A program made the translations under genes and the position numbers. The notes below the pieces were generated by a model. That model was not told where the DNA came from. It did no database searches and was given only the letters and a program-made list of their open reading frames with translations. From Halorubellus sp034808145 (GTDB lineage: Archaea; Halobacteriota; Halobacteria; Halobacteriales; Natrialbaceae), in NCBI RefSeq assembly GCF_034808145.1, contig NZ_JAXHGM010000003.1:186001-250000 (forward strand): DNA of 64,000 nt, read 5' to 3'. Of the stretch, positions 41,345 through 50,162 are shown piece after piece. Within the stretch, counting starts at the first letter, position 1; each line of letters begins with the position of its first letter.

Positions 41345-42307
41345 TCAGTACTCGTACTCGACGGCGGTGGTCCCGTTCGTGGTCTCGACGTAGACGGCGT
41401 CGCCGTCGTTGTTCCATATCGGGCTGCTCGCGCCCCAGTACAGCGATCCCCCGGACGCGCTCCCGCTCCCGGTGAACAGCGTCAGTTGCTCGCCGGGACG
41501 GAGCGTGACGTCGGCCGGAATCGTGTACGCGTGGTTGGCGTCGTCGCGAATCGTGTACCCGGAGAGGTCGATGGTGTCGTCGCCGCGGTTCTCGAGGACG
41601 ACGTACTCGTCGTTCAGGTTGTCGCCGTCGGGGCCGTCGGCGTCGGCGTGCACGGTCGCGACCGCGAGGCCGCTGTCGCCGACGGCACCGCCGTTGTCGC
41701 CACTGACTGCTCCCTCACCACCCGCGCCGTCGGTGTACGCCCAGAGGCCGGCGTCCTGTGACTGGGCGGTCGCCTCGAGGCTCGCGAATCGGTCGCGTTC
41801 CGCGAACTCGCTGTCGTACATGCGAGCGTACCCTTGCGTGAGGAGTTCGGCGTTGACATTCTCGCCGTCGACGTGGACGTACACGAGGAGGCGGCCGTAC
41901 GAGCCCCTGCGGTCGGCTTCCGGGTCGGTCGCGATGCGGACCTCGGCGTCGGCGACGCGCTGACGCATCCACTCGCTGGCCTTGTGCCCCCAGTCCGTGA
42001 GCCACGCTTCGCCGTCGTCGGTCGAGGGGACGCCTTCGAACTCGTCGGGTGTCACTCCCGTGTGGACTTCGGGGGTGTCGACGCCGAGCAGGCGGACGTT
42101 CTCGACGCGTCCGTCCGGGAACTCGACCTTGAGGGTGTCGCCGTCCACGACCGCGACGACCTCGACCGTCCAGTCGGTGGCCGTCCCGACCCGGTCGCCG
42201 TTGCCGTCGTTCGCGCCCGGACCGCTCGCGTCGATGCCAGCGGAGAGACACCCACTGAGGGCGACGACGAGGACGAGGGCGATGACGGTGACGGACCGCT
42301 CTGTCAT
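41345..42307 (-). CDS. Thermonuclease lipoprotein with lamin-tail domain
   Basis: 320 residues. MTERSVTVIALVLVVALSGC is a lipoprotein signal. The nuclease domain (about 46-195) holds D55/D57 (VVDGDTL), R72, D77, T78, E80 (VRLLGVDTPE) and R139 (YGRLLVYV), so it should be active against DNA or RNA with Ca2+. A Gly/Ala linker precedes a lamin-tail domain (about 215-320: NLNDEYVVLENRGDDTIDLSG, LYWGASSPIWNNDGDAVYV) closely resembling those of the 930-residue nuclease at 20.7-23.5 kb. Anchored, extracellular. Probably a paralogue or a domain donor to that gene. Confidence 0.9.
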   Translation of the reverse strand: MTERSVTVIALVLVVALSGCLSAGIDASGPGANDGNGDRVGTATDWTVEVVAVVDGDTLKVEFPDGRVENVRLLGVDTPEVHTGVTPDEFEGVPSTDDGEAWLTDWGHKASEWMRQRVADAEVRIATDPEADRRGSYGRLLVYVHVDGENVNAELLTQGYARMYDSEFAERDRFASLEATAQSQDAGLWAYTDGAGGEGAVSGDNGGAVGDSGLAVATVHADADGPDGDNLNDEYVVLENRGDDTIDLSGYTIRDDANHAYTIPADVTLRPGEQLTLFTGSGSASGGSLYWGASSPIWNNDGDAVYVETTNGTTAVEYEY

Positions 42308-42679
42308 GCTCGTATCGTGGTCCCGTCGCGGGATGAGTGTACCGACGCGACCGTGCTGCGTCGAGTACGGCGGACGCGGTGGTGTGAGTGCGACGAGGTC
42401 GTCGGTCGACCCCGCGCTTTCGGTGGGTTTTCTGCGGACGTGACGGGGTGGTGGGGCGAGTGCTGGCACCGCCTCCTCCGTCTCTTTTCGTGCTCGTGGC
42501 GCCGTCGAACCGCGGACCGGTCGGTGTGGGTCGAGTGCGGGCGTGGAACGACGGACTCGGTGAGGGTCGAAACCGCACGGGCGTGCCCGTCGAGGGCGCG
42601 TGGTCTCGCGTGGAACTCCGGACAGGATGGGGTCGGTCGCGGGGAAGGTTCCTTGTCACTGCACGTCCTCGGTACGCCC
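42308..42679. other. Non-coding interval with an ORB-like match
   Basis: No gene is supported. GGCGGACGCGGTGGTGTG at about 42369-42385 is close to the core of the origin repeat but the flank lacks the GAAC block, so it may be chance in GC-rich DNA. Confidence 0.3.
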
Positions 42680-42844
42680 GTGCCAACGTGTACCGAATCG
42701 GGCTGCGAGCGTGGTGCGGCGTTCGAACTCCACGTCCCGTGGGCCGAGAACCGCGTCGTCTGCGCCCCGCACGCTCGCGTCCTCGCCCGACGAGACGGCG
42801 TCGTCGCGGACGCCCTCCCCGACGCGAGCGACGAACTCCCCTGA
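42680..42844 (+). CDS. Small cysteine-containing protein
   Basis: 54 residues from GTG 42680. MPTCTESGCERGAAFELHVPWAENRVVCAPHARVLARRDGVV: two cysteines in C-x4-C, then C-x2-H, a plausible zinc site of the kind common in small haloarchaeal proteins. Codon use and the run of conserved-looking residues support a gene; the start is preceded by GGTACGCC but no clear Shine-Dalgarno. Function unknown. Confidence 0.6.
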   Translation: MPTCTESGCERGAAFELHVPWAENRVVCAPHARVLARRDGVVADALPDASDELP

Positions 42845-42925
42845 GGCCGTCGTCGCGTCGACGAGGCAGTCGCTCGCCCGTTCGAAAGATTCGAGAGGTC
42901 GTGTGTCGCCGGCGCGTCGATGCCG

Positions 42926-43663
42926 TCAGACGAGGTACTTCGCCATCATGACCTCGTCCACGTACCTGTCCTCGATTTTGTAGTGGTCGTCGCGCACGGC
43001 TTCCGTCTCCCACCCCTGGCCTTCCAGGAACGTGATTGCGCCCTCGTTGGTCGCCGGAACGGAGTTGTAGAGGCGCTCGTAGCCCTCGCTGGCCGCCCAC
43101 TCGACGCCGCGCTCCAGGAGGTGCGACCCGATGCCGTGCTCGCGGTACTCCTCGAGGACGCCGACGGTGAGCTCGGCGGTGTGACTGAGTTTCTCGACCT
43201 CGGGATGGTCGACGTGTACCCACCCGACGACCTCGCCGTCGACGCACGCGACGAAGAACAGGCGCGTCTCGAGTTCGTTGTGCCGGAGGAGTACGCCCTC
43301 TTCCTCGAGAATCTGTGCGACGGACTCCGCCTCCACGTAATCACCGCCCTCGACGGTCTGGCGCATCGCGCCGACGAGCCCCGTGAGGTCCTCCTCGCGC
43401 GCCTGCCGGATGGTGAACGCCACCTCGCCGCTCTCGTACTCCTCCTCGGCGCCGGATTCGAACGCGATGCGGAGGTGATCGCGGTCGGCCTCCTCGAGGA
43501 CGCCGTTCCGCTTCAGGATGGCGACGTGGTGCCCGAACGCTCGTTCGTCCAGCCCGACCGACTTCCGGAGTTTCTCGTACCTGACGGTCCCGTGCGATTC
43601 GACGTAGTCGTAGATCGCTTCCCGGTCCGCGTGATCGAACTCGAGCTTGCCAGTCAGTTCCAT
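42926..43663 (-). CDS. Winged-helix/GNAT acetyltransferase fusion
   Basis: 245 residues from ATG 43663. Residues 1-75 make a small winged helix (DREAIYDYVESHGTVRYEKLRKSVGLDERAFGHHVAILKRNGVLEE). Residues about 80-245 are a GNAT domain: FTIRQAREEDLTGLVG (start), FVACVDGEVVGWVHVDH, LTVGVLEEYREHGIGSHLLERGVEWA (acetyl-CoA pyrophosphate loop R/Q-x-x-G-x-G/A) and the C-terminal NEGAITFLEGQGW. DNA-binding plus acetyltransferase in one chain suggests a regulator that modifies itself or a partner, but the target is unknown. Confidence 0.85.
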   Translation of the reverse strand: MELTGKLEFDHADREAIYDYVESHGTVRYEKLRKSVGLDERAFGHHVAILKRNGVLEEADRDHLRIAFESGAEEEYESGEVAFTIRQAREEDLTGLVGAMRQTVEGGDYVEAESVAQILEEEGVLLRHNELETRLFFVACVDGEVVGWVHVDHPEVEKLSHTAELTVGVLEEYREHGIGSHLLERGVEWAASEGYERLYNSVPATNEGAITFLEGQGWETEAVRDDHYKIEDRYVDEVMMAKYLV

Positions 43664-43936
43664 GACCAGTGTTACCACGGGGCGTTACTTGACTGTTATC
43701 CCGTTCGCCGGACCGCGGGAATCGCCATCGAACCCAACCACGACGAGTACCGCTGGACCAACGCGCTCCGACCGACGCCCGGGACGGTCTGACAATCGGA
43801 TCGGTCGCGGACCTCCAGCGGGAGTCCGGCAGCGGCTCGCGTCCGCCGAACGCACCTGCGGTAACTACTTGCCGGAGGCGGGCGAGGCGAAGACAATGCC
43901 CGTGGTTCCGCCGCGAACCGGCCTCCGGTGGTTCCG

Positions 43937-45142
43937 ATGGTAGACGCCGTCTTCTGGGCGCTCGTCGCGCTCGCGACGGTCACGAGCCTCGTCACCGCGT
44001 GGGCGCTCGGCGCGAACTCGAACTCGCCACCGTTCGCGCCAGCGATTGGCGCTAACGCCATCTCCACGATGCGAGCGGCGTTCCTCATCGGCATCCTCGC
44101 CGCTCTCGGCGCGCTCACGCAGGGCGGCAGTATCTCCGAGACCGTCGGCGCCGGCCTCATAGACGGCGTCGCCATCACGAGCCTCGGCGCCACAGCCGGT
44201 CTCCTCACCGCGACCGGCTTCATGGCGTTCGGCATCTACACCGGCTATCCCGTCCCCGCGGCGTTCGCCACGACGGGCGCGATGGTTGGCGTCGGCCTCG
44301 GACTCGGCGGTGACCCCGCCATCTCGACGTACCAGCGTATCGCGACGTTCTGGGTGCTCGTGCCACCCGTCTCCGGCGGGCTCGCGTACCTCACCGCGAC
44401 GCTCCTTCGACGCGACGACGTCCCCGACACCGTCGGCATCCCGGTCCTCGCCGCTCTCGTCGGCGGTATCGTCGCGAACGTCCGCCTGAGCGTCATCCCC
44501 GCACCCGGGGACGCGACCCAGGGGAGTCTCGCGGCGTACGGCGCGAGCTTCGTCGACAGTCCGACCATCGAAGGCGTCGACGTCCTCGTCGTCGTCCTCA
44601 CGGTCGCGTTCGCCGCGGCGAGCTTCCAGTTCATCCGCCGACGCACGCAGGCGTCGGTCGACAAGGGCGTGAAGACGTTCCTCCTCGTGCTCGGGAGCAT
44701 CGTCGCGTTCTCCAGCGGCGGCAGCCAGGTCGGGCTCGCGACCGGGCCGCTCGAGAACCTCTACAGCGCGGAGCTGGGGCTCCCCGGTATCGTCCTGCTC
44801 GCCATCGGCTCCGCGGGTATCCTCGGCGGCGCGTGGATGGGCGCCCCGCGGCTCCTCCAGGCCACGAGCCGCGAGTACGCCCAGCTCGGCATCCGGCGGT
44901 CCATCGCCGCGCTCGTCCCGGGATTCGTCATCGCGCAGGCGGCTATCGTCCTCGGTATCCCAATCTCGTTCAACAACATCATCATCAGCGGCGTCATCGG
45001 CGGCGGTCTCGCCGGCGGGACCGCCGGCGTCTCGCGCCGGAAGCTCCTCACGACCGTCGCGTTCTGGCTGCTCACGCTGTTCTCGTCGGTCGCGGTCGGC
45101 TTCGGCGTCTACACCGCGTTCGCCGCCGTCCTCGGCGGCTGA
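43937..45142 (+). CDS. pitA: PiT-family inorganic phosphate transporter
   Basis: 401 residues, about ten helices. Duplicated PiT signatures: GANSNSPPFAPAIGANAISTMRAAFLIG in the first half and GIPISFNNIIISGVIGGGLAGG in the second (related to the G-A-N-D-x-A/S-N-A-x-G-x-x-V-G-S motif; here N-S-N rather than N-D-x). Symports phosphate (or metal-phosphate) with H+ or Na+. Some haloarchaeal PiT-like proteins have been proposed to carry sulfate, so the ion is not certain. No PhoU-like partner is adjacent. Confidence 0.85.
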   Translation: MVDAVFWALVALATVTSLVTAWALGANSNSPPFAPAIGANAISTMRAAFLIGILAALGALTQGGSISETVGAGLIDGVAITSLGATAGLLTATGFMAFGIYTGYPVPAAFATTGAMVGVGLGLGGDPAISTYQRIATFWVLVPPVSGGLAYLTATLLRRDDVPDTVGIPVLAALVGGIVANVRLSVIPAPGDATQGSLAAYGASFVDSPTIEGVDVLVVVLTVAFAAASFQFIRRRTQASVDKGVKTFLLVLGSIVAFSSGGSQVGLATGPLENLYSAELGLPGIVLLAIGSAGILGGAWMGAPRLLQATSREYAQLGIRRSIAALVPGFVIAQAAIVLGIPISFNNIIISGVIGGGLAGGTAGVSRRKLLTTVAFWLLTLFSSVAVGFGVYTAFAAVLGG

Positions 45143-45151
45143 TGACGTCCC

Positions 45152-45841
45152 TCAGCGGGGGACGAGCGCGCCGACCGTCATGTCGAGGCCGGGGCTGTGG
45201 TGGACGAGCGACGGGTCGGCGGTCGCGTCGACGCCAACGGGCGCGAGCAGCGAGCGCTCGGTCACGGTCGCGTCCGCGGACCGGACGCGCCACGGCGAGT
45301 GGCCGACGCTCCCGACGAGTTGCGTCCCGAGCGGTCCGGTCGCGACGTAGCGACTCCGGTCGACGAGGAACGACGAGAGCGTGTCCGGCGCCGTCCGGCC
45401 CGGGTCGCCGACCGGCTCGAACGTCACGGTCAGTCGTCCGCGCTCGCCGCCCCGTCGCCGAGCGACGACCTCCGTGCGGTCGCCGTCGCGCCGCCGGCGG
45501 ACCGTCGCGCGACTGGCCGGCAGGCGGAACACGCGCCGTACCGCGTCCGCCGCGAGTCCGTCGGTCACGTCAAGCGAGAGGAAGCACACCGCTCGGTCGC
45601 CGCCGGGGGTATCCACGTACGTCCGGACGCTCACCGCCTCCAGTCCCTCCCGCACGGGGAGTTCGAACGCGTCGAGGCGGTCGATGGAGAGCGCGACCGC
45701 GGACACCCACGCCGTCCCGTCGAACGTGTCCGGGTCCGTCCACTCCGGGATCAGCGGTCGGACGGCGTCGGCCGGCACCGGCCAGTGCAGGAAGCACGCG
45801 TCGGAGAGCGACAGCGACAGCGGTCGTATCGCGTCAGTCAT
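45152..45841 (-). CDS. DUF2071 (YqjF-like) protein
   Basis: 229 residues from ATG 45841 (a GTG two codons upstream is possible). Family motifs: FLHWPVPADAVRPLIPEWTDPDTFDGTAWVSAVALSIDRL, VREGLEAVSVRTYVDTPGGDRAVCFLSLDVTDGLAADAVRR, and the later FLVDRSRYVA and HHSPGLDMTV. This family is widespread, soluble and functionally uncharacterised. Converges with the phosphate transporter gene. Confidence 0.85.
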   Translation of the reverse strand: MTDAIRPLSLSLSDACFLHWPVPADAVRPLIPEWTDPDTFDGTAWVSAVALSIDRLDAFELPVREGLEAVSVRTYVDTPGGDRAVCFLSLDVTDGLAADAVRRVFRLPASRATVRRRRDGDRTEVVARRRGGERGRLTVTFEPVGDPGRTAPDTLSSFLVDRSRYVATGPLGTQLVGSVGHSPWRVRSADATVTERSLLAPVGVDATADPSLVHHSPGLDMTVGALVPR

Positions 45842-45948
45842 ACTCACACGTGCGTCCTCGAACGGCTTGAGAACCCCGCCGGCGAACGCGGCCGGACGCC
45901 ACGAGCATCCCTCGCTCGCGGACGACGGTTCCGCTTATCATCACTCCC

Positions 45949-46386
45949 TCACTCGCGGACGACGGTGACGGTCGTCGGTGCCTCGGCGACGACGGTCGTC
46001 GCGACGGTGCCGAGCAATCGGCTCGCGAGCCCGGAGTTCCCGCCGTGGCCGCCCATGACGACGTGGTCGACCCCGTTGTCCTCGGCGTATTCGACGATGG
46101 TCTCGGCGGGGTCGCCGGATTCGACGGCGGTGTCGACGTCTCGCCCCGCCTCGGCGGCGCGGTCCCGGGCGCGGTCGACGAGGCGTTCGGCGCGCTCGCG
46201 GGCCTCGTCCTCGCGGCCGCTATCGGTGACGTCGTCGAGGATACCGCCCTCGCTCATCGGCGCGTCGAGCGGGACGACGACGTTCAGGACGGTGACGTCG
46301 CAGTCGAACGTCTCCAGCGCGTGGTCGAGCGCCGCGTCCGACAGCGGCGACCCGTCCAGCGGGACGAGTACGTGCGAAGGCGCCAT
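45949..46386 (-). CDS. Universal stress protein (UspA family)
   Basis: 145 residues from ATG 46386. MAPSHVLVPLDGSPLSDAALDHALE at the start and the full ATP-binding motif GGHGGNSGLASRLLGTVATTVV near the C-terminus (G-x2-G-x9-G-S/T-V-A/T), unlike the degenerate copy at 20.1 kb. Likely binds ATP, dimerises and supports stress survival. Confidence 0.9.
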   Translation of the reverse strand: MAPSHVLVPLDGSPLSDAALDHALETFDCDVTVLNVVVPLDAPMSEGGILDDVTDSGREDEARERAERLVDRARDRAAEAGRDVDTAVESGDPAETIVEYAEDNGVDHVVMGGHGGNSGLASRLLGTVATTVVAEAPTTVTVVRE

Positions 46387-46518
46387 TCGTTCCACCTCGG
46401 CGCGGACGGCACAAGTAACCTGCCCTCCACCGACCGCCCCTCGGAAGAGCATGCCTCGACCAAAATCGTCCTTTCACCGTCCCGAAGGCACTTATCAGCG
46501 GCCAGACGAGTGTGCGGT

Positions 46519-47610
46519 ATGCGACGCCGTGCCCTCCTCGCCGCTCTCGGGTCGAGCGCGGCCACGAGCGCGCTCGCCGGATGTCTCGACCCGGCCGGGA
46601 GCGGACCGACGACGAACGGAACAGACGCACGCGACGACCCGACCGAATCGGGGACGCGGACGGACGTGGCGACGAGCGACGGTTCGGTCTCGACGTGCGA
46701 GCCGTCGACGCCGACGTTCGACGTCGCGGACGTCGGCACGGACGGCGACCACGACGAGGCACCCGAGGACGCGGAGTTCGTCGTCCGCGACGTGGTGACG
46801 TCGACGAGCTACGACCGCCCCGAGACGCGGTTCGTCCTCGAACCGGACGCGTTCTACTCCGAGGCCGCCGTCGAGCGCGAACGAGAGAACGGCGACGACG
46901 AGATCGTCGTGGAGGACATCTCCGAGATAGACGACGCGACGGTCCGCGAGGCGATCCGGACCGCGGTCGAGACCGGTGCGTGGCGCGCGGACGAACTGCC
47001 GAACGATCTCCGCGAGACCGTCGAGCGCGTCGACTTCGTCACGGGCGTCTCCGAGGGCGACACGTACACGCACGTCGGCGTCGCTCTCCACGAGTTCCCC
47101 GTGGACGACCCGCCGGCTATCGAGTTCGGCGCTGGCGTCGCGAACCGCTACGTGACGCCGAACTCGCCGGGGACGGTCGCGCTCTGGCTCGCGAACGCCC
47201 GCGAGGAGGAACTCGCGGTGACGTCCGGAGCGGTGCCGCCGTTCAGTATGCTTCGCCCGGTACTCGCGGACGGGGACGGTGGCACTGGCGACGGCAACAG
47301 TGGCGGCGGTAGCGACGAACGGTTCATCCTCTGGCGGGACTACGTCGAGGAGTCGGACGGGTGCTTCGGACGCCGGGACGGGGACTGGATCCGCTGTGAC
47401 ATCGGCGTCCAGACAGGCATCCAGGCCTGTGATTCGGTCGTCCGCGAGTACGAAATCCTCCCGAGTACGACCGGAACGTACCCCGACGAGACCGTCCCGC
47501 CGGGCCCGGGGAGGTACGAGGTCTCGGGGAGCGTCGGGTACTCGCACGCCCCGCATGGGCCGAGCGTCGAGCTCGAGTACGTCGTCGCGTTCACGCTCGA
47601 ACGCGTCTGA
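46519..47610 (+). CDS. Predicted lipoprotein, family unknown
   Basis: 363 residues from ATG 46519; MRRRALLAALGSSAATSALAGC is a Tat-like signal with lipobox (Cys22), followed by a Thr/Asp/Gly linker. The mature part is acidic; cysteines occur at STCEPS, DGCFGRR, IRCDI and QACDSV, the last three possibly disulfide-bonded. A beta-rich C-terminus (PGRYEVSGSVGYSHAPHGPSVELEYVVAFTLERV) looks immunoglobulin-like. A GDGGTGDGNSGGGS linker separates two halves. I do not recognise a family. Confidence 0.75.
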   Translation: MRRRALLAALGSSAATSALAGCLDPAGSGPTTNGTDARDDPTESGTRTDVATSDGSVSTCEPSTPTFDVADVGTDGDHDEAPEDAEFVVRDVVTSTSYDRPETRFVLEPDAFYSEAAVERERENGDDEIVVEDISEIDDATVREAIRTAVETGAWRADELPNDLRETVERVDFVTGVSEGDTYTHVGVALHEFPVDDPPAIEFGAGVANRYVTPNSPGTVALWLANAREEELAVTSGAVPPFSMLRPVLADGDGGTGDGNSGGGSDERFILWRDYVEESDGCFGRRDGDWIRCDIGVQTGIQACDSVVREYEILPSTTGTYPDETVPPGPGRYEVSGSVGYSHAPHGPSVELEYVVAFTLERV

Positions 47611-47733
47611 CCCCGAGAGACTCCAACACTCGAACGACAGGCCTTCCGCGGATTCCGCAGCGCGACAGGTCGCTGAGAGGCAAAGAGGGATATAGCTGGC
47701 GTCCACTCTTCGTAACCGAGTCAGAGGGACACG

Positions 47734-47781
47734 ATGACAGCCGCGACTGAGTCCGTTCCGTCCGTCGAGTATCGACGATGA
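47734..47781 (+). CDS. 15-codon leader ORF before the antiporter gene
   Basis: Encodes MTAATESVPSVEYRR; its TGA overlaps the antiporter ATG as ATGA. A TATA-like GGATATAGC is at about 47689-47697. Here the downstream gene has no recognisable Shine-Dalgarno, so coupled translation from this ORF would be the simplest way to start it. Confidence 0.4.
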   Translation: MTAATESVPSVEYRR

Positions 47782-49670
47782 GTGCTTCCATCGAGATCGT
47801 CGCGGTCGTCGTCACGATACTGGGTATCGGAGTGGCGGCGCAGGTCGTCGCGGACCGACTCAAGGTCCCGAGCGTCCTCTTCCTCATCATCGCGGGGGTC
47901 GTCGTCGGTCCCGAAGGCGTCGGCCTCGTCGACCCGGCCATCTTCGGCGATGCGCTCTCCGCGATCGTCGGTCTGAGCGTCGCAATCATCGTCTTCGAGG
48001 GCGCCTTCCACCTGCACCTCGACCGACTGCGGGAGGCACCGCGGGAGACCCTGCGACTCGTCACCGTCGGGGCGTTCGTCTCGCTGGTCGGCACCGCCGT
48101 CGTCGTCCGGTACGCACTGGGGGCGTCGTGGGACGTGTCGTTCCTCGTCGGCTCCCTGCTCGTCGCGACCGGGCCGACGGTCATCACGCCCATCATGGAC
48201 ATCGTTCCCGTCAGGGACCGGGTCGCGTCGACGCTCGAGACGGAAGGCGTGGTGAACGACGTGACGGCAGCGATCCTCGCGCTCGTGATGTTCGAGTACG
48301 TCCTCCTGGGTTCGAGCGGTCTGCCGACGTTGGTCGAGAAGTTCTCGGTGCGACTGGGGCTCGGCGTGCTCGTTGGGTGCGTCGTCGCCGGCGTCGTCTG
48401 GTACCTCCTCAATCACGTCCACCTCTCCGTCGAGAACGCGCCGCAGAACGCTCGCCTCATCGTCCTCATCGCGGCGCTGGGAGCGTACGGGCTCGCGGAA
48501 ATCCTGGCCGCGGAGACGGGTAACGCGGGCGAGCTCGGGTCGGAGTCAGGTATCGCCGCCGTGGCCGCGGCCGGGTTCGTCCTCGGGAACGTCTCGCTGC
48601 CGTACCGCGAGCAGATCGAGCAGTTCAAAGGCGACGTCACGCTCGTCGTCCTGACGTTCGTGTTCATCACGCTCGCGTCGCTCCTCACGCTCAGCGACCT
48701 GACCGGGCTTGGCCTGGGCGGGGTCGTGGCGGTCGTCGCGATCGCCGCGGTCGTTCGCCCCGCGCTCGTGTTGCTGTGCACGGCCGGAGACCGGTTCGTG
48801 TTCGCCGAACGGCTCTACATCGCCGCCATCGGTCCTCGTGGCATCATCCCGGCGAGCGTTGCGACGCTGTTCGCACTCGAACTCGGGCCGGAGAACCCCG
48901 CGGCGAAGACGCTCGTCGGCGCGGTGTTCCTCGTGATCCTCGCGACCGTGGTGATTGAAGGTGGGCTGGCGCGTCACATCGCGCAAGGGTTGAACGTGAT
49001 TCCGATGCGAGCGATAATCGTCGGGGGCGGACGCGTCGGTCGGGCGCTCGGAGAGCGACTCGAGGACCGCGGCGAAGAGGTGCTGATCGTCGAATCCGAC
49101 GACGCGGTCGTCGAAGACCTCCGGAGAGATGGGTTCTCGGTCCACAAGGGCGACGGCTCGCGGAAGGACGTGCTCGAACGCGCGGGCGCCGACAACGCGA
49201 AGGTGATCGCGGCGTCGACGGCCGACGACGACGTGAACCTGTTGATCGGGCAGCTCGCGAGGAACACCTTCGACGTCGAGACCGTCGTCGCCAGGGTCAA
49301 CGACCCCGACAACGTCGACGCGTTCGAGGACCTCGACGTCGAAGCGATCTCCAGCGGGATGTCCATCGCGTGGTCGATGGACAACGTCATCGAGCGACCG
49401 AGCATCGCGCGCTGGATGACGGAACTGGACGGCGAGGGGGACGTCCAGGAGGTCGAGGTGACGAGCGACCGAGTGGTCGGGACGTCGGTCGCGGACCTCC
49501 AGTCCGAGCTCCCGGCGGACTGTCATCTGGCGCTGATCGCGCGAGCGAGCGAGAACCGGCTGCCGCGCCCCGAGGAGACCATCGAGCGAGGCGACCACCT
49601 GACGTTCATCGGGCGCAAGGCGGCCGTCCGCGAGGCGCGCGACCACTGCGACGGCTCCGGCGTACTCTGA
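47778..49670 (+). CDS. CPA1 cation:proton antiporter with TrkA-N and TrkA-C domains
   Basis: 630 residues. Twelve-helix CPA1 core (about 1-405) with LFLIIAGVVVGPEGVGLVDP, ATGPTVITPIMD and EGVVNDVTAAILALV (the conserved acidic Asp). A Rossmann nucleotide-binding TrkA-N domain starts at MRAIIVGGGRVGRALGERLEDRG, and a TrkA-C domain (VQEVEVTSDRVVGTSVADLQ to the end) binds ligand. This is the NhaP/KefB-like fusion used for Na+/H+ or K+/H+ exchange with NAD(H) or ligand regulation. Ion choice not readable. Confidence 0.9.
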   Translation: MSASIEIVAVVVTILGIGVAAQVVADRLKVPSVLFLIIAGVVVGPEGVGLVDPAIFGDALSAIVGLSVAIIVFEGAFHLHLDRLREAPRETLRLVTVGAFVSLVGTAVVVRYALGASWDVSFLVGSLLVATGPTVITPIMDIVPVRDRVASTLETEGVVNDVTAAILALVMFEYVLLGSSGLPTLVEKFSVRLGLGVLVGCVVAGVVWYLLNHVHLSVENAPQNARLIVLIAALGAYGLAEILAAETGNAGELGSESGIAAVAAAGFVLGNVSLPYREQIEQFKGDVTLVVLTFVFITLASLLTLSDLTGLGLGGVVAVVAIAAVVRPALVLLCTAGDRFVFAERLYIAAIGPRGIIPASVATLFALELGPENPAAKTLVGAVFLVILATVVIEGGLARHIAQGLNVIPMRAIIVGGGRVGRALGERLEDRGEEVLIVESDDAVVEDLRRDGFSVHKGDGSRKDVLERAGADNAKVIAASTADDDVNLLIGQLARNTFDVETVVARVNDPDNVDAFEDLDVEAISSGMSIAWSMDNVIERPSIARWMTELDGEGDVQEVEVTSDRVVGTSVADLQSELPADCHLALIARASENRLPRPEETIERGDHLTFIGRKAAVREARDHCDGSGVL

Positions 49671-49733
49671 CGTGGACGCCGTCGAGACGTGGACGCCGTC
49701 GGGGCGCGAACGCAGGTAGCCCGCGGGGAGTGG

Positions 49734-50156
49734 TCAGTCGTCGGGCGGTTCCGTATCCACGCCGGTGAGGACGGCGGCGGTGTCGACGGCGTCGTGCGTA
49801 TCCAGTAAGGTCTCGGCGGCGGTGCGGACGGTGACGCCTGGATTGCAGTCGACGCCGTGGCACGCCGCGAACAGTTCCAGGTACGCGTTCAGGCCGGTTT
49901 CGAGGGCGTCGAACGCGTCCCCGTCGAAGTACACCCACGAGTCCTCGGTGCGCGCCTCGATGTACACTGCCGCGGCTTCGCCGACGCCGTCGCGCGCGAA
50001 CGCGGTCGCTCGGTCGCGATCGGGCGGGTCCGCGGGCTCGTTGAACCCTTCGCGAGCGCTCGCGGCGCGCTCACGGAGTGCGAACGCGCGGGCTTCGTAA
50101 TCGTCTCGCTCCATCGGAGGGCCGTCCGACGACCCGTCGCCTGCGGCGTCGGCCAC
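49734..50156 (-). CDS. Conserved hypothetical protein at the end of the ETF operon
   Basis: 140 residues, acidic and helical: ERDDYEARAFALRERAASAREGFNEPAD, then VYIEARTEDSWVYFDGDAFDALETGLNAYLELFAACHGVDCNPGVTVRTAAETLLDTHDAVDTAAVL. One CHGVDC cysteine pair. It follows the ETF:quinone oxidoreductase by six bases, so it is very probably in the same transcript. Not recognised; perhaps an assembly or stability factor for the flavoprotein complex. Confidence 0.7.
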   Translation of the reverse strand: MADAAGDGSSDGPPMERDDYEARAFALRERAASAREGFNEPADPPDRDRATAFARDGVGEAAAVYIEARTEDSWVYFDGDAFDALETGLNAYLELFAACHGVDCNPGVTVRTAAETLLDTHDAVDTAAVLTGVDTEPPDD

Positions 50157-50162
50157 CCGCGG

